Positions 34,109 to 44,068 are shown, counted from the stretch's first letter. The stretch is DNA of 64,000 nucleotides from Clostridium sp. (GCA_023663865.1 JAMPGU010000006.1:1-64000); one strand, 5' to 3'. The notes: a model not told the origin generated them from the letters alone. Numbers and translations: made by a program.

Positions 34109-36045
34109 TATTTCAATTTAAAAATAAACTTAAAGCGGGCGTTATCATTATACCACAGCGGGAAATTGGTTCCCCACACATTATTATGAAGAATAAAGGA
34201 TATGCCATCCTCCGCTTTTCCGAATTTATTGTTCCAATCCAAAAGATTACAGTCACTGATGGAGACTAAAGGGCTGTGACAATTTATAATCTCATAATGA
34301 TCACAGTCAACCTTTTGAACAGCAGCAAGCTTTCTGTTGCCATTATACACAATATCAAAGGGATCAATAAATGAATCCAGCTTTTGATATCTGATCGTAT
34401 CGTAAGAGGGATAGAAATGAATTGCCGTAGATTCCGTTAACCTGCTGGCAGATTTATTCATCCATATCAGCTCGGCAGACAGCTGATTCCTCCACAGTGT
34501 ATAAATAACCTGTGCCTTCTCAGGAGCACCAAGCTCTTTACTGCAATATTCGTCAGTGCTTAAATCCACCGTTATCATAATCTCATTTGCCTTAACAACC
34601 TTGATATTATCAGCATGATAAAAGAATTTACCCTGAATGAATTTATCATCAAATCCAATTAAATTTGGTCTGCCGAAATCATCTAAGCTCCAGTGCTTCG
34701 TTTCCTCCATATTACGATTATAGCACTTGTGCCAATGCTCATAATCCTCACCGCCATAGGAGGTGTAGGACAATAAAGGATTGTTATTGCTCTTAATGAT
34801 ATCCTGACCACCCAGTACAAGGGTTTCAATTCCACCGAATTTATTAATGGAAATACTGCTGTTGCTGCAGCTGCAGCACTCACCGATTTTCATCACAGCA
34901 CCATCGGATGCTTTAAGCTCATTCGGAATGAGCTTATTGATTTGAGGTGTGATTTCACGCTGATGTGCATTACTTAAACAGCTTAATGCGAAGGTAATAT
35001 ATTCACGCTGTTCTCTCCAGCTTTGCTCAATGGCTATAAATTTTCCGGAATTTTTAGCAGAATTAAAATCCTCTTTTAAATAATAGTCATTTATGCCGTT
35101 AATCAGCTTTGAATCCATACCGCAGGTATGCTCTGCCAGACATAAGATATAATTACAAAGATTTCTGTATTCCTTACTGTTGCGCCTTAAACTGCCGTCT
35201 TTCAGCCACTTATTTTTATAGGATATTAACAGACGAAGCGCACCGCTCTTATACGGATCGGCAGCAGAGCCATGAATCCAGCTGTCCCCTATTTCTGCGG
35301 TAACGACAGGCAATTTATCCCGGACATTCCAGATTTCCCTTGCGTAATCATCAAGCGTTCCTGCCACAACCTCGTAATCCGGATATTTTTCGCCGATCGC
35401 TTTTATATTATCCAGCACTGCATCGGCGCCGGAAGCACCATGATTATCAAGGGTATGATCAAAAAAGAGTATATCGTCTACCAGCTCATTCTTATATTCT
35501 CCGCCGTATTCCCCTGAATAGATTACCACAATCTCGGCATTGCCGTTTTTCCAAAGAAAGCATTCAGGAACATCAGGCATAGCAGAAGCACCGTTAACAC
35601 CAATATGAAGAAGTCTGATTCCGTGACTGTACAAAATCGGAACTAACGCCTTTGTATGTCCGGGAACATCAGTCATTTTTGCGGAAATGGTTTTACTGCC
35701 CTTTATCTTATCTATCCTTTTAACAAGAGATAAACCATACTCAATCGTATCCTTGTCAAGAAGCTCCGTATGCAATGTAAATGGTATGGCATGAGGTACA
35801 ATATTCCCCTTCTCTATAGCATCAAGCAGAAGCTTTTTATTCTTAGCTGTACTATGGTCAAGAGCCTCACACAGTATCCATGAGCCTGTAGTCCAAACAA
35901 AATTCTTTTTTTCTGCATTAACCTCGTTTGCAATACTGATTGCATTTGGAATAAAAGAATTGATATATTTATTCTTTATATTTTCCGCAAAATCTGTAAA
36001 ACCCAAATCCAAATGGGTTTTAGAAACAACAATAACCTTTTTCAT
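34108..36045 (-). CDS. DUF5054 protein, GH38 alpha-mannosidase-like
   Basis: A 645-residue cytoplasmic protein whose N-terminus (KKVIVVSKTHLDLGFTDFA) has the His-x-Asp metal-binding motif of GH38-type (beta/alpha)7 barrels. Further blocks are DVPGHTKALVP (Asp and His near 135) and DSWIHGSAADP (Asp near 255). The C-terminal half is beta-rich. It fits the DUF5054 family related to GH38 mannosidases, so it is a candidate glycosidase with unknown substrate. The ATG at 36045 gives the family-like start; a longer reading from 36066 adds seven atypical residues. It is downstream of an MFS transporter and AraC regulator on the same strand, suggesting a sugar-use unit. Confidence 0.7.
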   Translation of the reverse strand: MKKVIVVSKTHLDLGFTDFAENIKNKYINSFIPNAISIANEVNAEKKNFVWTTGSWILCEALDHSTAKNKKLLLDAIEKGNIVPHAIPFTLHTELLDKDTIEYGLSLVKRIDKIKGSKTISAKMTDVPGHTKALVPILYSHGIRLLHIGVNGASAMPDVPECFLWKNGNAEIVVIYSGEYGGEYKNELVDDILFFDHTLDNHGASGADAVLDNIKAIGEKYPDYEVVAGTLDDYAREIWNVRDKLPVVTAEIGDSWIHGSAADPYKSGALRLLISYKNKWLKDGSLRRNSKEYRNLCNYILCLAEHTCGMDSKLINGINDYYLKEDFNSAKNSGKFIAIEQSWREQREYITFALSCLSNAHQREITPQINKLIPNELKASDGAVMKIGECCSCSNSSISINKFGGIETLVLGGQDIIKSNNNPLLSYTSYGGEDYEHWHKCYNRNMEETKHWSLDDFGRPNLIGFDDKFIQGKFFYHADNIKVVKANEIMITVDLSTDEYCSKELGAPEKAQVIYTLWRNQLSAELIWMNKSASRLTESTAIHFYPSYDTIRYQKLDSFIDPFDIVYNGNRKLAAVQKVDCDHYEIINCHSPLVSISDCNLLDWNNKFGKAEDGISFILHNNVWGTNFPLWYNDNARFKFIFKLK

Positions 36046-36063
36046 AAAACACCATATAACATA

Positions 36064-36091
36064 CAATAGCCACAGTATTCTGTGGCTATTG
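36064..36091 (-). other. Hairpin between MFS and DUF5054 genes
   Basis: A perfect 12-bp stem CAATAGCCACAG / CTGTGGCTATTG with a 4-nt loop but no T-tract on either side. More likely an mRNA-processing or stability element than a terminator. Confidence 0.55.
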
Positions 36092-36105
36092 ATTATTTCA
36101 TTTTA

Positions 36106-37557
36106 TTATTCCTCAGGAAGTTCTCCTCTTTTTTTGAGAACCTCGTTGTGAACACGATCTCTTTCCTCTCCTGTCAGCTTATAGGTGAAGAATGGAACAC
36201 CTGCAAGAAGCATCATTATACCGTGTACAACTGTGTAGAAGAAGAGAAGCATAATCTTTGTTTTTAGCTCCTGCTCTGTACCGTCAGCAAGTCCCTGCTG
36301 ATAGCCGATGATGGACTTCCAGCCGGTTGCTTCATTATCATAGAGTATATAAGGAACAACACCGTTGGCAATAAGACCTGATATCGTACCGCCAATACCG
36401 ATAACAAACGGCAAGGAAGCATCAAGACGCTTACCTGTTTTAAGCTCGATATCATCAAGAATATCTGCCTTAAACATATCAGGAAGAAGATTGGATGCAC
36501 CAAACTGTAAGCCGGTACCGAACAGACAAACAATAAATACAATATTAAGTGCAACAGGCTGACCCTTTGTCAGATATAAATATCCAACACCGAAAGCAAT
36601 AAGATTTATACAAACAGAATATACACCTGAAGCAATATACAAAACTCTTGATGCAAACTTTTTAAGCAAAGCATTGATAATCAGCATACCAACCATTGTA
36701 CCAACACCGATTGGCAGCGCAAACAGCAAGGTCTTTGAAGAGGAGCCCAACATTGCAGCGGCAATAAACGGCTGCATAAATGTTGAAATACCTCTAAAGG
36801 ATTTCAAAAATTCACTGTAGAGAACTCTTCTTGCATGCGGATTTTTTAAAACGTCAACAAAACCAACGAGCGGATTTTTCTTTTCTTCCTTATAAGTAAT
36901 ACGCTCTTTAACTGTTCCCATACCAAGCAGCATCGTTACGGTTCCGATTACACCGCAAAGGATTGCTGCAATAAGATAATTAAGCTCATTATCCTCTGTT
37001 CCCCTGATTGCTTTTGTGATAGCAGCAATAACAAGAACAATAACAAGAGGTGCAGAATTACCGATAGCAGAGGAAATACCTCTGAAGGAAAGCAATTGCT
37101 CACGCTCTCTGCTGTCAGGAGACATTACAACGGCAACCATATTTACAGTACCGCCGAAGTAGAAGCATGCACCCTGAATTAATGCAATGGCACACAGCCA
37201 AATCATAAGAACAGTCGGATTATTTTGAATAAAGCCCGGTGTCCAGAAAATCAGAATGGTTATCAAACCGCAGGGAACAGCCGCTGCCATACCCAAGCCC
37301 TTAAACTTATTTCCGTTTTTTATCTTCTTGTTGTCAAGAATCATTGCATAAACAAAGGATAATGCAAAGCCTGCAATACCTGTGAATACATTAAAGAAAG
37401 AAAGCTGGTCTGTTGACAGCTTTAATCCGTCTACAAAATAAGCACGTCTGTATTCATTAATCATACCTGTCATATTGGTATAAAAGAAAACAGCCATTAT
37501 GTAGACAATATATTCTCTTAGCTTTATGTTCTTACCATCTTTTAATAACTTGCTCAA
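36106..37557 (-). CDS. MFS transporter, putative sugar uptake
   Basis: A 483-residue transporter with about 12 TM helices and the central cytoplasmic loop between TM6 and TM7 (residues about 215-240, VKERITYKEEKKN). It resembles the GPH/MFS sugar-symporter superfamily, including a conserved MSPDSREREQLLSFRG loop. It begins with TTG, preceded by AGGGGGT. It sits between an AraC regulator and a DUF5054 glycosidase candidate, so it probably imports that enzyme's glycan substrate. Specificity is not readable. Confidence 0.78.
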   Translation of the reverse strand: MSKLLKDGKNIKLREYIVYIMAVFFYTNMTGMINEYRRAYFVDGLKLSTDQLSFFNVFTGIAGFALSFVYAMILDNKKIKNGNKFKGLGMAAAVPCGLITILIFWTPGFIQNNPTVLMIWLCAIALIQGACFYFGGTVNMVAVVMSPDSREREQLLSFRGISSAIGNSAPLVIVLVIAAITKAIRGTEDNELNYLIAAILCGVIGTVTMLLGMGTVKERITYKEEKKNPLVGFVDVLKNPHARRVLYSEFLKSFRGISTFMQPFIAAAMLGSSSKTLLFALPIGVGTMVGMLIINALLKKFASRVLYIASGVYSVCINLIAFGVGYLYLTKGQPVALNIVFIVCLFGTGLQFGASNLLPDMFKADILDDIELKTGKRLDASLPFVIGIGGTISGLIANGVVPYILYDNEATGWKSIIGYQQGLADGTEQELKTKIMLLFFYTVVHGIMMLLAGVPFFTYKLTGEERDRVHNEVLKKRGELPEE

Positions 37558-37695
37558 AAAAATACCCCCTATTCATTTTGTCGGCAAATTACAATTTCTC
37601 AGCAATCATACTGATATTGATAATACAAACTTTCTGCATCGGATAAAAGAGAAATTTGCTCTCCGGTTTTTTCTCAAATTATGCCGATATGCAAG

Positions 37696-37709
37696 TTTGA
37701 TATATCAAA
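37696..37709. promoter_or_regulatory. 14-bp perfect palindrome upstream of the MFS gene
   Basis: TTTGATATATCAAA lies about 140 bp upstream of the MFS start and about 80 bp after the AraC gene end. It could be a regulator site; the 233-bp gap shows no gene. Confidence 0.35.
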
Positions 37710-37790
37710 ACTAAACCATTGTCTAACATATAAAATATCACATATTAGGTAATATAACAGCGGAATAAATCACATAGAATTTAACATTTA

Positions 37791-38597
37791 TCACAATTTT
37801 GTATTATTTCTATATTCACTTGGAGAAAATCCGGTTTCTCTTTTAAAACAATAGGAAAAGTATTGCTGATCAGAATAGGACAAAGCATTTGAAATCTCAT
37901 TTATTGTCATATTGGTATTCATTAAATAATCCTTGGCAATACTCATTTTGCAGTCTATATAATACTGATACGGGGTTATGCCGAAGCTTTGTGAAAATAT
38001 ATTAATAATGTGATTTTTTGAATAATTCATACTTTTGCAAAGATTATTCAGATTAAATTTTTCATCCAGATGATTTTCAATATTCTTTTTTATTCTGTCA
38101 GCAAAATTCTCATTTTCAATGATACGTCTGTCTCTGACATAGTTAAACAGCTTAAAAACCTCAATAGATAAAAGGGTTTGTGCCTTTTGCATATCATCAC
38201 TGTTAAAGGCAATATCAAATATATGCTGAAAATTCTTTTCTAAATGACAATCCTCAAACAAATAAGTATCCCGGGGCAAATATTCATTAATCATAACGTC
38301 AGCCATTGGTCCGTAAAAGCTGATAAAATACTTATGCCAGCCATCATCCTTTTGAGAATAATATTTGTGCCTGCTGCCCTTGGTAAGCAAAAACATATCA
38401 TTCTTTTTAGGATGCAAAAGCTGTCCGTTTATTTCCAGCGTACCGCTGCCTGACACTATAAACTCAAGGGAAATCAAATCACTGTTTGATCTCTCAATGA
38501 TAAAATTTTCGTCACACACAGTTTCGCCGACAAAGCGAATGCCCAGCGGCGGAATTCGCTCGTTATCGTATGATATCGTTTTCAAATTCTCAAACAT
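37791..38597 (-). CDS. AraC-family transcriptional regulator
   Basis: A 268-residue regulator. The N-terminal cupin (about 20-150) includes a GSGTLEINGQLLHPKKNDMF-type sugar-sensing barrel; two helix-turn-helix motifs fill the C-terminal 100 residues (LNNLCKSMNYSKNHIINIFSQ and INEISNALSYSDQQYFSYCFKRETGFSP). Such proteins usually activate neighbouring sugar genes in response to the sugar bound in the cupin. It is upstream of, and on the same strand as, the MFS and DUF5054 genes, its most likely targets. Confidence 0.88.
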   Translation of the reverse strand: MFENLKTISYDNERIPPLGIRFVGETVCDENFIIERSNSDLISLEFIVSGSGTLEINGQLLHPKKNDMFLLTKGSRHKYYSQKDDGWHKYFISFYGPMADVMINEYLPRDTYLFEDCHLEKNFQHIFDIAFNSDDMQKAQTLLSIEVFKLFNYVRDRRIIENENFADRIKKNIENHLDEKFNLNNLCKSMNYSKNHIINIFSQSFGITPYQYYIDCKMSIAKDYLMNTNMTINEISNALSYSDQQYFSYCFKRETGFSPSEYRNNTKL

Positions 38598-38699
38598 TGT
38601 GATATATATAACCTTTCCATATTACCAATATAAATTAAAGCAACTTATTGTGATAATTATAAAATAACATAATATATACTTTTTTTCAACTATATAAAG

Positions 38700-38730
38700 A
38701 ACAGCAAATGATACCAAACCATTTGCTGTT
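38700..38730 (-). terminator. Terminator of the PPi-PFK unit
   Basis: Stem AACAGCAAATG / CATTTGCTGTT with 9-nt loop, then CTTTATAT on the minus strand. Weak T-tract. Confidence 0.65.
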
Positions 38731-38752
38731 CCTTATACATTATATATATCAA

Positions 38753-40006
38753 CTAGTTATTCTCGTTTCTGTATTTTTGCTTCTTCGCATCCAGATAAGA
38801 TACATTAACATAATCAGGGAGACCGTCACGATACGGAATCTGCGGTACACCTCTAACCAAGGGCTTGAGATATTCTACCATTTCATCAGTAACGTCATTG
38901 CCTGACTGGGTTATCCATTCAAGGGGTACAGTCTTTTCTGCATTGGCAGCAACGGATACTCTCTCGGTATAATACTCCACAGAATACGGATTATTGGACA
39001 CACGTCTTAATGTTGAAAAGACACCGCTTTCCCCTCTCACTGCAGCCTGAACTGCAACCATACCCAAATTCTGTGCCTCGGTAATATCTGTTAATGATGC
39101 GGTATGACCGGCACTGCGCTGAAGTACGCTGGGTTCAAGGGCACGAACCTTACAGCCAATTCTGTCCTCAACAACCTCTTTCAGATAGGCGCCTGTACCA
39201 CTGAGCATAGCGTGACCGAACTTATCTGTTTTATCCCCTCTTGCGGATATATAATTACCATCCTCGTCCTTAATACCCTCACTGACAACGACGATGACAG
39301 AGTTATATTCTTCCAGCTTCGCTTTAACATCATCCACAAACTTATCAACGCTGAAAGGAAGCTCCGGCAAATAAATCAAATGCGGTGATACATTTTTGCT
39401 GTCACGGGACAAAACAGAGGAGGCTGCAAGCCAACCTGCATTTCTTCCCATAGCCTCAATGATATGCACACTTTTGATACTGTATATTGCCGTATCATAG
39501 GTAACATTTCTGACTGCCAAGGCAATATATTTGGCAGCACTGGCAAAGCCCGGTGTATGGTCAATACCCATCAAATCATTATCTATGGTTTTCGGAATAC
39601 CAACCACCTTAATATCAATATTATTTTTTGCAACATATTTTGAGAGCTTATCAACAGTATCCATAGAATCATTACCGCCGATATAGAAAAAATAGCCTAC
39701 ATCGTACTTAGCCAAAGCGGCGATAATTCTTTCAAACTCCTCATCGGAATTTGACAGCTTAAACCGACAGGAGCCGAGAAACATTGCCGGCGTCATTCTC
39801 AGTCTATTCAGCCTTGAAGGGCGGTTTGCAAAATGCTCTCCCAAATCCTTTACATTATCTTCCAGCAAGCCCTGAATTCCGTGCACCATACCATATACCT
39901 TGTCAATCTCTTTGCAGCCAAAGGCATATTCAATTGCACCTGCCAAGCTGGCATTTATTACCGCTGTAGGACCACCGGACTGTCCAATTATCATATTCTT
40001 TTTCAA
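38753..40006 (-). CDS. Diphosphate-dependent 6-phosphofructokinase (PPi-PFK)
   Basis: Phosphorylates fructose-6-phosphate using pyrophosphate, reversibly, in glycolysis/gluconeogenesis. The nucleotide/PPi site reads GGNDSMDT with Asp at the position that is Gly in ATP-dependent PFK, and the catalytic loop reads PKTIDNDL in place of PKTIDGD; both are marks of PPi use. An N-terminal GQSGGPTAVIN loop and MGRNAGWLAA complete the family. Length 417 fits the clostridial PPi-PFK class. It lies 63 bp downstream of the GH110-like gene on the same strand. ATG start. Confidence 0.88.
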   Translation of the reverse strand: MKKNMIIGQSGGPTAVINASLAGAIEYAFGCKEIDKVYGMVHGIQGLLEDNVKDLGEHFANRPSRLNRLRMTPAMFLGSCRFKLSNSDEEFERIIAALAKYDVGYFFYIGGNDSMDTVDKLSKYVAKNNIDIKVVGIPKTIDNDLMGIDHTPGFASAAKYIALAVRNVTYDTAIYSIKSVHIIEAMGRNAGWLAASSVLSRDSKNVSPHLIYLPELPFSVDKFVDDVKAKLEEYNSVIVVVSEGIKDEDGNYISARGDKTDKFGHAMLSGTGAYLKEVVEDRIGCKVRALEPSVLQRSAGHTASLTDITEAQNLGMVAVQAAVRGESGVFSTLRRVSNNPYSVEYYTERVSVAANAEKTVPLEWITQSGNDVTDEMVEYLKPLVRGVPQIPYRDGLPDYVNVSYLDAKKQKYRNENN

Positions 40007-40068
40007 ATTAATATTCTCCTATTTCACACTGGGTTTATATCTTTCTGCGTCGTAAAATCAAAATTAAA

Positions 40069-41574
40069 CTATGCTTCAATCATTTCATTGTCACTTATGG
40101 TTATATTTTCGTGAACATTCGCTACAGGTGTGCCGACACAAATCGGCTCAAATTTAACAGCGTCCTTTTGCGAAAAGCGGTTATGATGTATCTTTAAGGA
40201 CTTACACGGACCTGACTCATACCAATCCTTGCAGTCACAGGAAATAAAGATATCCGGCATTTTTAAATTCTCAAAGGTATTGAAGCTGATATCACTATCC
40301 TCAGTTGTGGTACAAAGGATACCACGGGTGGGAATATCAAAGAAGGTACAATTGGTAATGGAAACCTTCGGATTATATGTGATATTCTCTGCCACAACCA
40401 TTTTACTTTTCATTGGAGGAAGCTCTTCTTCAAAGGAAATCGTAACAAGTTTATTGTCAATATCATCTATCGTTTCTTTAACCGTATAAATTCCATCAAG
40501 CTCACTTAAATCTAATCTTGAATAAAGCTTAACCTTGTCTCCGCTGAAGAAATTTTTATATCCCCCCTGCTGCTTATGTACAAATTCAAAAACAGCTGTT
40601 TTGGCGTCAATAACATTTTTAAGTCTCAAAAATGCTCCGTGAATATTGATACCATCATCATGGGGATGCTCAAAAAAGCACTCATTAATTTTTACGTAAC
40701 CCTTACAGCCGCACACATGTATGCAATCTGCAAAGGAGGACACATTATATCCCCTCTCCCTATCAGGTGTGAACTGTATTTTATTAAAGGTTAAATTCTC
40801 ACACATCTGTGAAAGCCAGCCAAAGCCGTGCATATAGTTTACAATTATATTTTCACTTGTTATATTGCTGCATTCCCAGAAAAAGAGACCGCAGTTATCA
40901 CGGCAGAAATTTCGTGACATTGCAACAGAATCTCCAACACTAAATTTAGGGGGAATAATGTAGGTGCATTCAACCTCTGCTGCGGACAATCTTTTTATCC
41001 TGACTGCCGTTTTTATTGGTGAAAGCAGTGTTCTGAAAACCTCGTTATCTCTGTGAATAACATTGCAGTGGCACTCTTGGTTATTCTTATATTCATAATA
41101 ATTCTTCTTCGTAAAAGGACTCTGTTCAAAAAATGTAATGCTGTTATTCTTCACAACAAAATTTGAACTCTCAGGAATGGAGTAAACAATTTTATTACGT
41201 TTTTTACTGACAACCTTCATTTCAAAATTAGTGGGTGAATTATATTGTATTCTAAAATTTTTAAGAACAATATTTTTGCTTCTGATTAATGCCAGCGCAC
41301 ACATATCACCATGAATTACAAATGTCGAGCCATTTCCATCAATCGTAATATCGGACTTGTCCTCAGCAAGAACAGCAAAATATTTATCCGGCTTAACAAA
41401 GCTGTCGGTATTTGTCATATGATATATTTTATGCTCACAATAATCCTTATAAAAATGATAGCTATCCTTGATATCAAAGAATAATGTATCACCCGGCTCT
41501 GCGTCCGCAATCGCCTGCTTCAGTCCAACCGAAGCATTTTTTGATGTTAAATAATTCGACATATTTCTAATCAT
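40069..41574 (-). CDS. Right-handed beta-helix protein, GH110-like
   Basis: A 501-residue protein with a right-handed parallel beta-helix. Resemblance to GH110 alpha-1,3-galactosidases is seen in an early HFYKDYCEHKIYHMTNTDS block (about residues 40-60), IDGNGSTFVIHG, then FADCIHVCGCKG and FEHPHDDGINIHG (about 290-315), where paired Asp residues would be catalytic. GH110 enzymes cleave terminal alpha-1,3-galactose such as the blood-group B antigen. There is no signal peptide, unlike many secreted members. GAGGTGA precedes the ATG. Glycosidase activity is likely but unproven; a generic beta-helix carbohydrate-active protein is the alternative. Confidence 0.62.
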   Translation of the reverse strand: MIRNMSNYLTSKNASVGLKQAIADAEPGDTLFFDIKDSYHFYKDYCEHKIYHMTNTDSFVKPDKYFAVLAEDKSDITIDGNGSTFVIHGDMCALALIRSKNIVLKNFRIQYNSPTNFEMKVVSKKRNKIVYSIPESSNFVVKNNSITFFEQSPFTKKNYYEYKNNQECHCNVIHRDNEVFRTLLSPIKTAVRIKRLSAAEVECTYIIPPKFSVGDSVAMSRNFCRDNCGLFFWECSNITSENIIVNYMHGFGWLSQMCENLTFNKIQFTPDRERGYNVSSFADCIHVCGCKGYVKINECFFEHPHDDGINIHGAFLRLKNVIDAKTAVFEFVHKQQGGYKNFFSGDKVKLYSRLDLSELDGIYTVKETIDDIDNKLVTISFEEELPPMKSKMVVAENITYNPKVSITNCTFFDIPTRGILCTTTEDSDISFNTFENLKMPDIFISCDCKDWYESGPCKSLKIHHNRFSQKDAVKFEPICVGTPVANVHENITISDNEMIEA

Positions 41575-41687
41575 AAGCTCACCTCAATGAAACATTATAC
41601 TATTATTGCGCATTTAATGCAATGTTTATTGACACACAAATAAAAATAAGTTATTATATTGTATGGGTAATAAATTAGGCAAATATT

Positions 41688-43115
41688 ATGAACAAAGTGG
41701 TAAAAATTATGACTTGGAACGAAATTTATAATAAAAAGCTAGTCACAGCAGAAACAGCAATTCAATCAATAAATGATAATGATAAGGTCGTTTTCGGCTT
41801 TGGCTGCGGTGAGCCCTTTGGCATTGAACGTGCTATGATTGAACACTATGAGGACTTTCATAATGTTGAAATCATCAGTATGCTTACTCTTGGTGACTCT
41901 CCCTGGTTAAAGCCTGAGATGAAAGGTCATTTTGTTTTGAACTGTCTTTTTGCATCACAGAGCAACCGAAAAGAAATTTCTAACGGAAGATGTGAATTTA
42001 CTACATCTCATTTTTACGAAATTCCTGAAATTATTAAGCATTATATTTGTCCCAGAGTTGCAGTTGTTATGGTATCGCCTCCGGATGAGCATGGATATGT
42101 TTCCTTCGGTACGACCGTCGATTACACAAGAGGAACTACAGATTACTGTGATATTGTAATTGCGCAGGTTAACAAATATATGCCCCGCACCTTTGGCAAC
42201 AGTATTAAGCACGTCAGAGATTTTACATATTTTGTAGAGATTGATGAACCATTGCCTGAGGTAAAAGGCATTGAAATCAGTGATGTTGAGATGAAAATCG
42301 GCAAGAACTGTGCTTCCCTTATTAAGGACGGAGACTGCCTGCAGCTTGGCATCGGCGGTATTCCGAATGCTGTATGTGCACAAATTAAGGACAAAAAGAA
42401 TTTGGGTCTGCACAGTGAGCTTGTAGGAGACGGTGTTGTTGATTTGCTGGAGGCAGGAATCATTAATAACGAAAAGAAGCAGACACATAGAGGCCGTACG
42501 GTTCTTGGTGCTGCCTTTGGTTCGGTAAAGCTCAATAATTATATTAACAACAATCCATCTGTAGAAATGCACCCTATTGACTACGTAAACAATCCAAGCG
42601 AAATTGCGAAAAATGACAATGTTGTATCTATCAATTCCTGCTTGCAGGTTGACTTGTTAGGTCAGGTTGTTTCCGATACAGTGGGTCTCAATCAATTTTC
42701 TGCTGTGGGCGGACAGGTGGATTTTGTACGCGGTGCAACAATGAGCAAGGGCGGAAGATCCATTATAGCAATGCCGTCTACTGCAAAGAAAGGCAGCATA
42801 TCCCGTATCGTTCCTTTAATTACAGAAGGCAGTGCTGTAACCACGCCGAGAAATGATGTGAATTATGTTGTTACTGAATATGGAATTGCACAGCTTAAAG
42901 GAAAAACACTTAAAGAGCGTGCAAGAGCATTAATCAAAATTACACATCCGAAATTCAGACTGCATCTTATTTTGGAATACAAAAAGCGATTTAATGAGGA
43001 TCCCTTCACAAAGGATGAGCTTAAATTACTCATTGGTGATGATGTTAAGGAGCATCTTGGTGAAGTGAAGGAGCATCTGATCGAAAACGTGAAAAATAAA
43101 TTACATAATAATTAA
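41688..43115 (+). CDS. Acetyl-CoA hydrolase/transferase family CoA-transferase (4-hydroxybutyrate-type)
   Basis: A family I CoA-transferase-like enzyme of 475 residues that moves CoA between acyl-CoA and a carboxylate. The catalytic Glu lies in LHSELVGDGVVDL (about residue 245), with the oxyanion/glycine motifs GIGGIPNAV and SAVGGQVDFVRGA. It most resembles 4-hydroxybutyrate CoA-transferase (AbfT) or butyrate-type acyl-CoA:acetate transferases; specificity cannot be settled from sequence. The ATG at 41688 has a weak AGG; the ATG at 41709 (MTWNEIY) is a plausible alternative that matches family N-termini. It is 23 nt from the acyltransferase gene. Confidence 0.87.
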   Translation: MNKVVKIMTWNEIYNKKLVTAETAIQSINDNDKVVFGFGCGEPFGIERAMIEHYEDFHNVEIISMLTLGDSPWLKPEMKGHFVLNCLFASQSNRKEISNGRCEFTTSHFYEIPEIIKHYICPRVAVVMVSPPDEHGYVSFGTTVDYTRGTTDYCDIVIAQVNKYMPRTFGNSIKHVRDFTYFVEIDEPLPEVKGIEISDVEMKIGKNCASLIKDGDCLQLGIGGIPNAVCAQIKDKKNLGLHSELVGDGVVDLLEAGIINNEKKQTHRGRTVLGAAFGSVKLNNYINNNPSVEMHPIDYVNNPSEIAKNDNVVSINSCLQVDLLGQVVSDTVGLNQFSAVGGQVDFVRGATMSKGGRSIIAMPSTAKKGSISRIVPLITEGSAVTTPRNDVNYVVTEYGIAQLKGKTLKERARALIKITHPKFRLHLILEYKKRFNEDPFTKDELKLLIGDDVKEHLGEVKEHLIENVKNKLHNN

Positions 43116-43138
43116 ATTTATATATTAAGGAGTTAATA

Positions 43139-44062
43139 ATGGCACTTATTAAAGAAGAATACTTTGGTATTGCAAGAAAAATTGTATCAAATATGACATC
43201 AGAGAGCTGGGAGAGCATCCCCCACGCTACTATGACATACGATGCAGATGTTACAGAACTGTTCGCAGAATGCAAAAAGTTAAACAAGGACTGCACAGAC
43301 AAATCCAAAAAGATAACTATAAATACAGTTATGCTTAAAATTCTTTGCGAGGGATTTAAGGCTGCTCCAAAGATGAATACACACCTTGAATTTAACAGAA
43401 AGCTTGTAAGAGGTAATTTGAAATACTTTGATCACATTGACATTTCAATGCCGATGATACTCCCAAGCGGTGAAATGATGACTGTTAATATGCACGATAT
43501 GGGAGATAAATCATTAAGTCAAATGACTGATGAAATTAACGACACCATCAGAAGAGCTAAAAATTCCGATATGAATGAGGTTATGTTTGAGGTATCCCTT
43601 GATAATACCTTAACAGGACTGAAAAACGGTAAAATATTACAGACTGTTCGCCGCCTGTACGGCTCAAAAATGCCGGGCAAGCATAAGGTAAAAACCTTGA
43701 GCGGAAAGGCAAAGAAGGAATATTATTCCATTCCAATAGCTGACAGATTAACCAAGCACGACATTGAGCAAGGAACAACAACAATATCTAATCTTGGCTC
43801 AATCTACAGAGAGCAGAAGGGATTTTGCGCATTACTTGAAATTATCCCACCGCAAACAACTGCTATAGCGATTAACTCGGCACAGAAGAGACCAACTGTT
43901 GTTACAGATGAAAATGGAAATGATAAGATTGAAACAAGACTCATTATGCCGTTGACAATTGCGATTGACCACAGAGCGCTTGATTATGGCGATGTAGTAC
44001 CATTTATGAGAAAGCTTGATGAAATATTTGCAAATCCATCCATCATTCAGGAATGGAAATAA
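43139..44062 (+). CDS. Stand-alone 2-oxo-acid dehydrogenase E2-type acyltransferase domain
   Basis: A 307-residue protein equivalent only to the CoA-dependent acyltransferase core of E2 subunits. There is no lipoyl domain and no subunit-binding domain. The active-site His is in DHRALDYG (about residue 278), a variant of HRxxDG, and NLGS plus IIPPQTTAIAI blocks match the E2/chloramphenicol-acetyltransferase fold. It cannot act in a classic dehydrogenase complex by itself. Next to a CoA-transferase, it may transfer acyl groups between CoA and an unknown acceptor. AAGGAG precedes the ATG. Confidence 0.83.
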   Translation: MALIKEEYFGIARKIVSNMTSESWESIPHATMTYDADVTELFAECKKLNKDCTDKSKKITINTVMLKILCEGFKAAPKMNTHLEFNRKLVRGNLKYFDHIDISMPMILPSGEMMTVNMHDMGDKSLSQMTDEINDTIRRAKNSDMNEVMFEVSLDNTLTGLKNGKILQTVRRLYGSKMPGKHKVKTLSGKAKKEYYSIPIADRLTKHDIEQGTTTISNLGSIYREQKGFCALLEIIPPQTTAIAINSAQKRPTVVTDENGNDKIETRLIMPLTIAIDHRALDYGDVVPFMRKLDEIFANPSIIQEWK

Positions 44063-44068
44063 ACCGAC

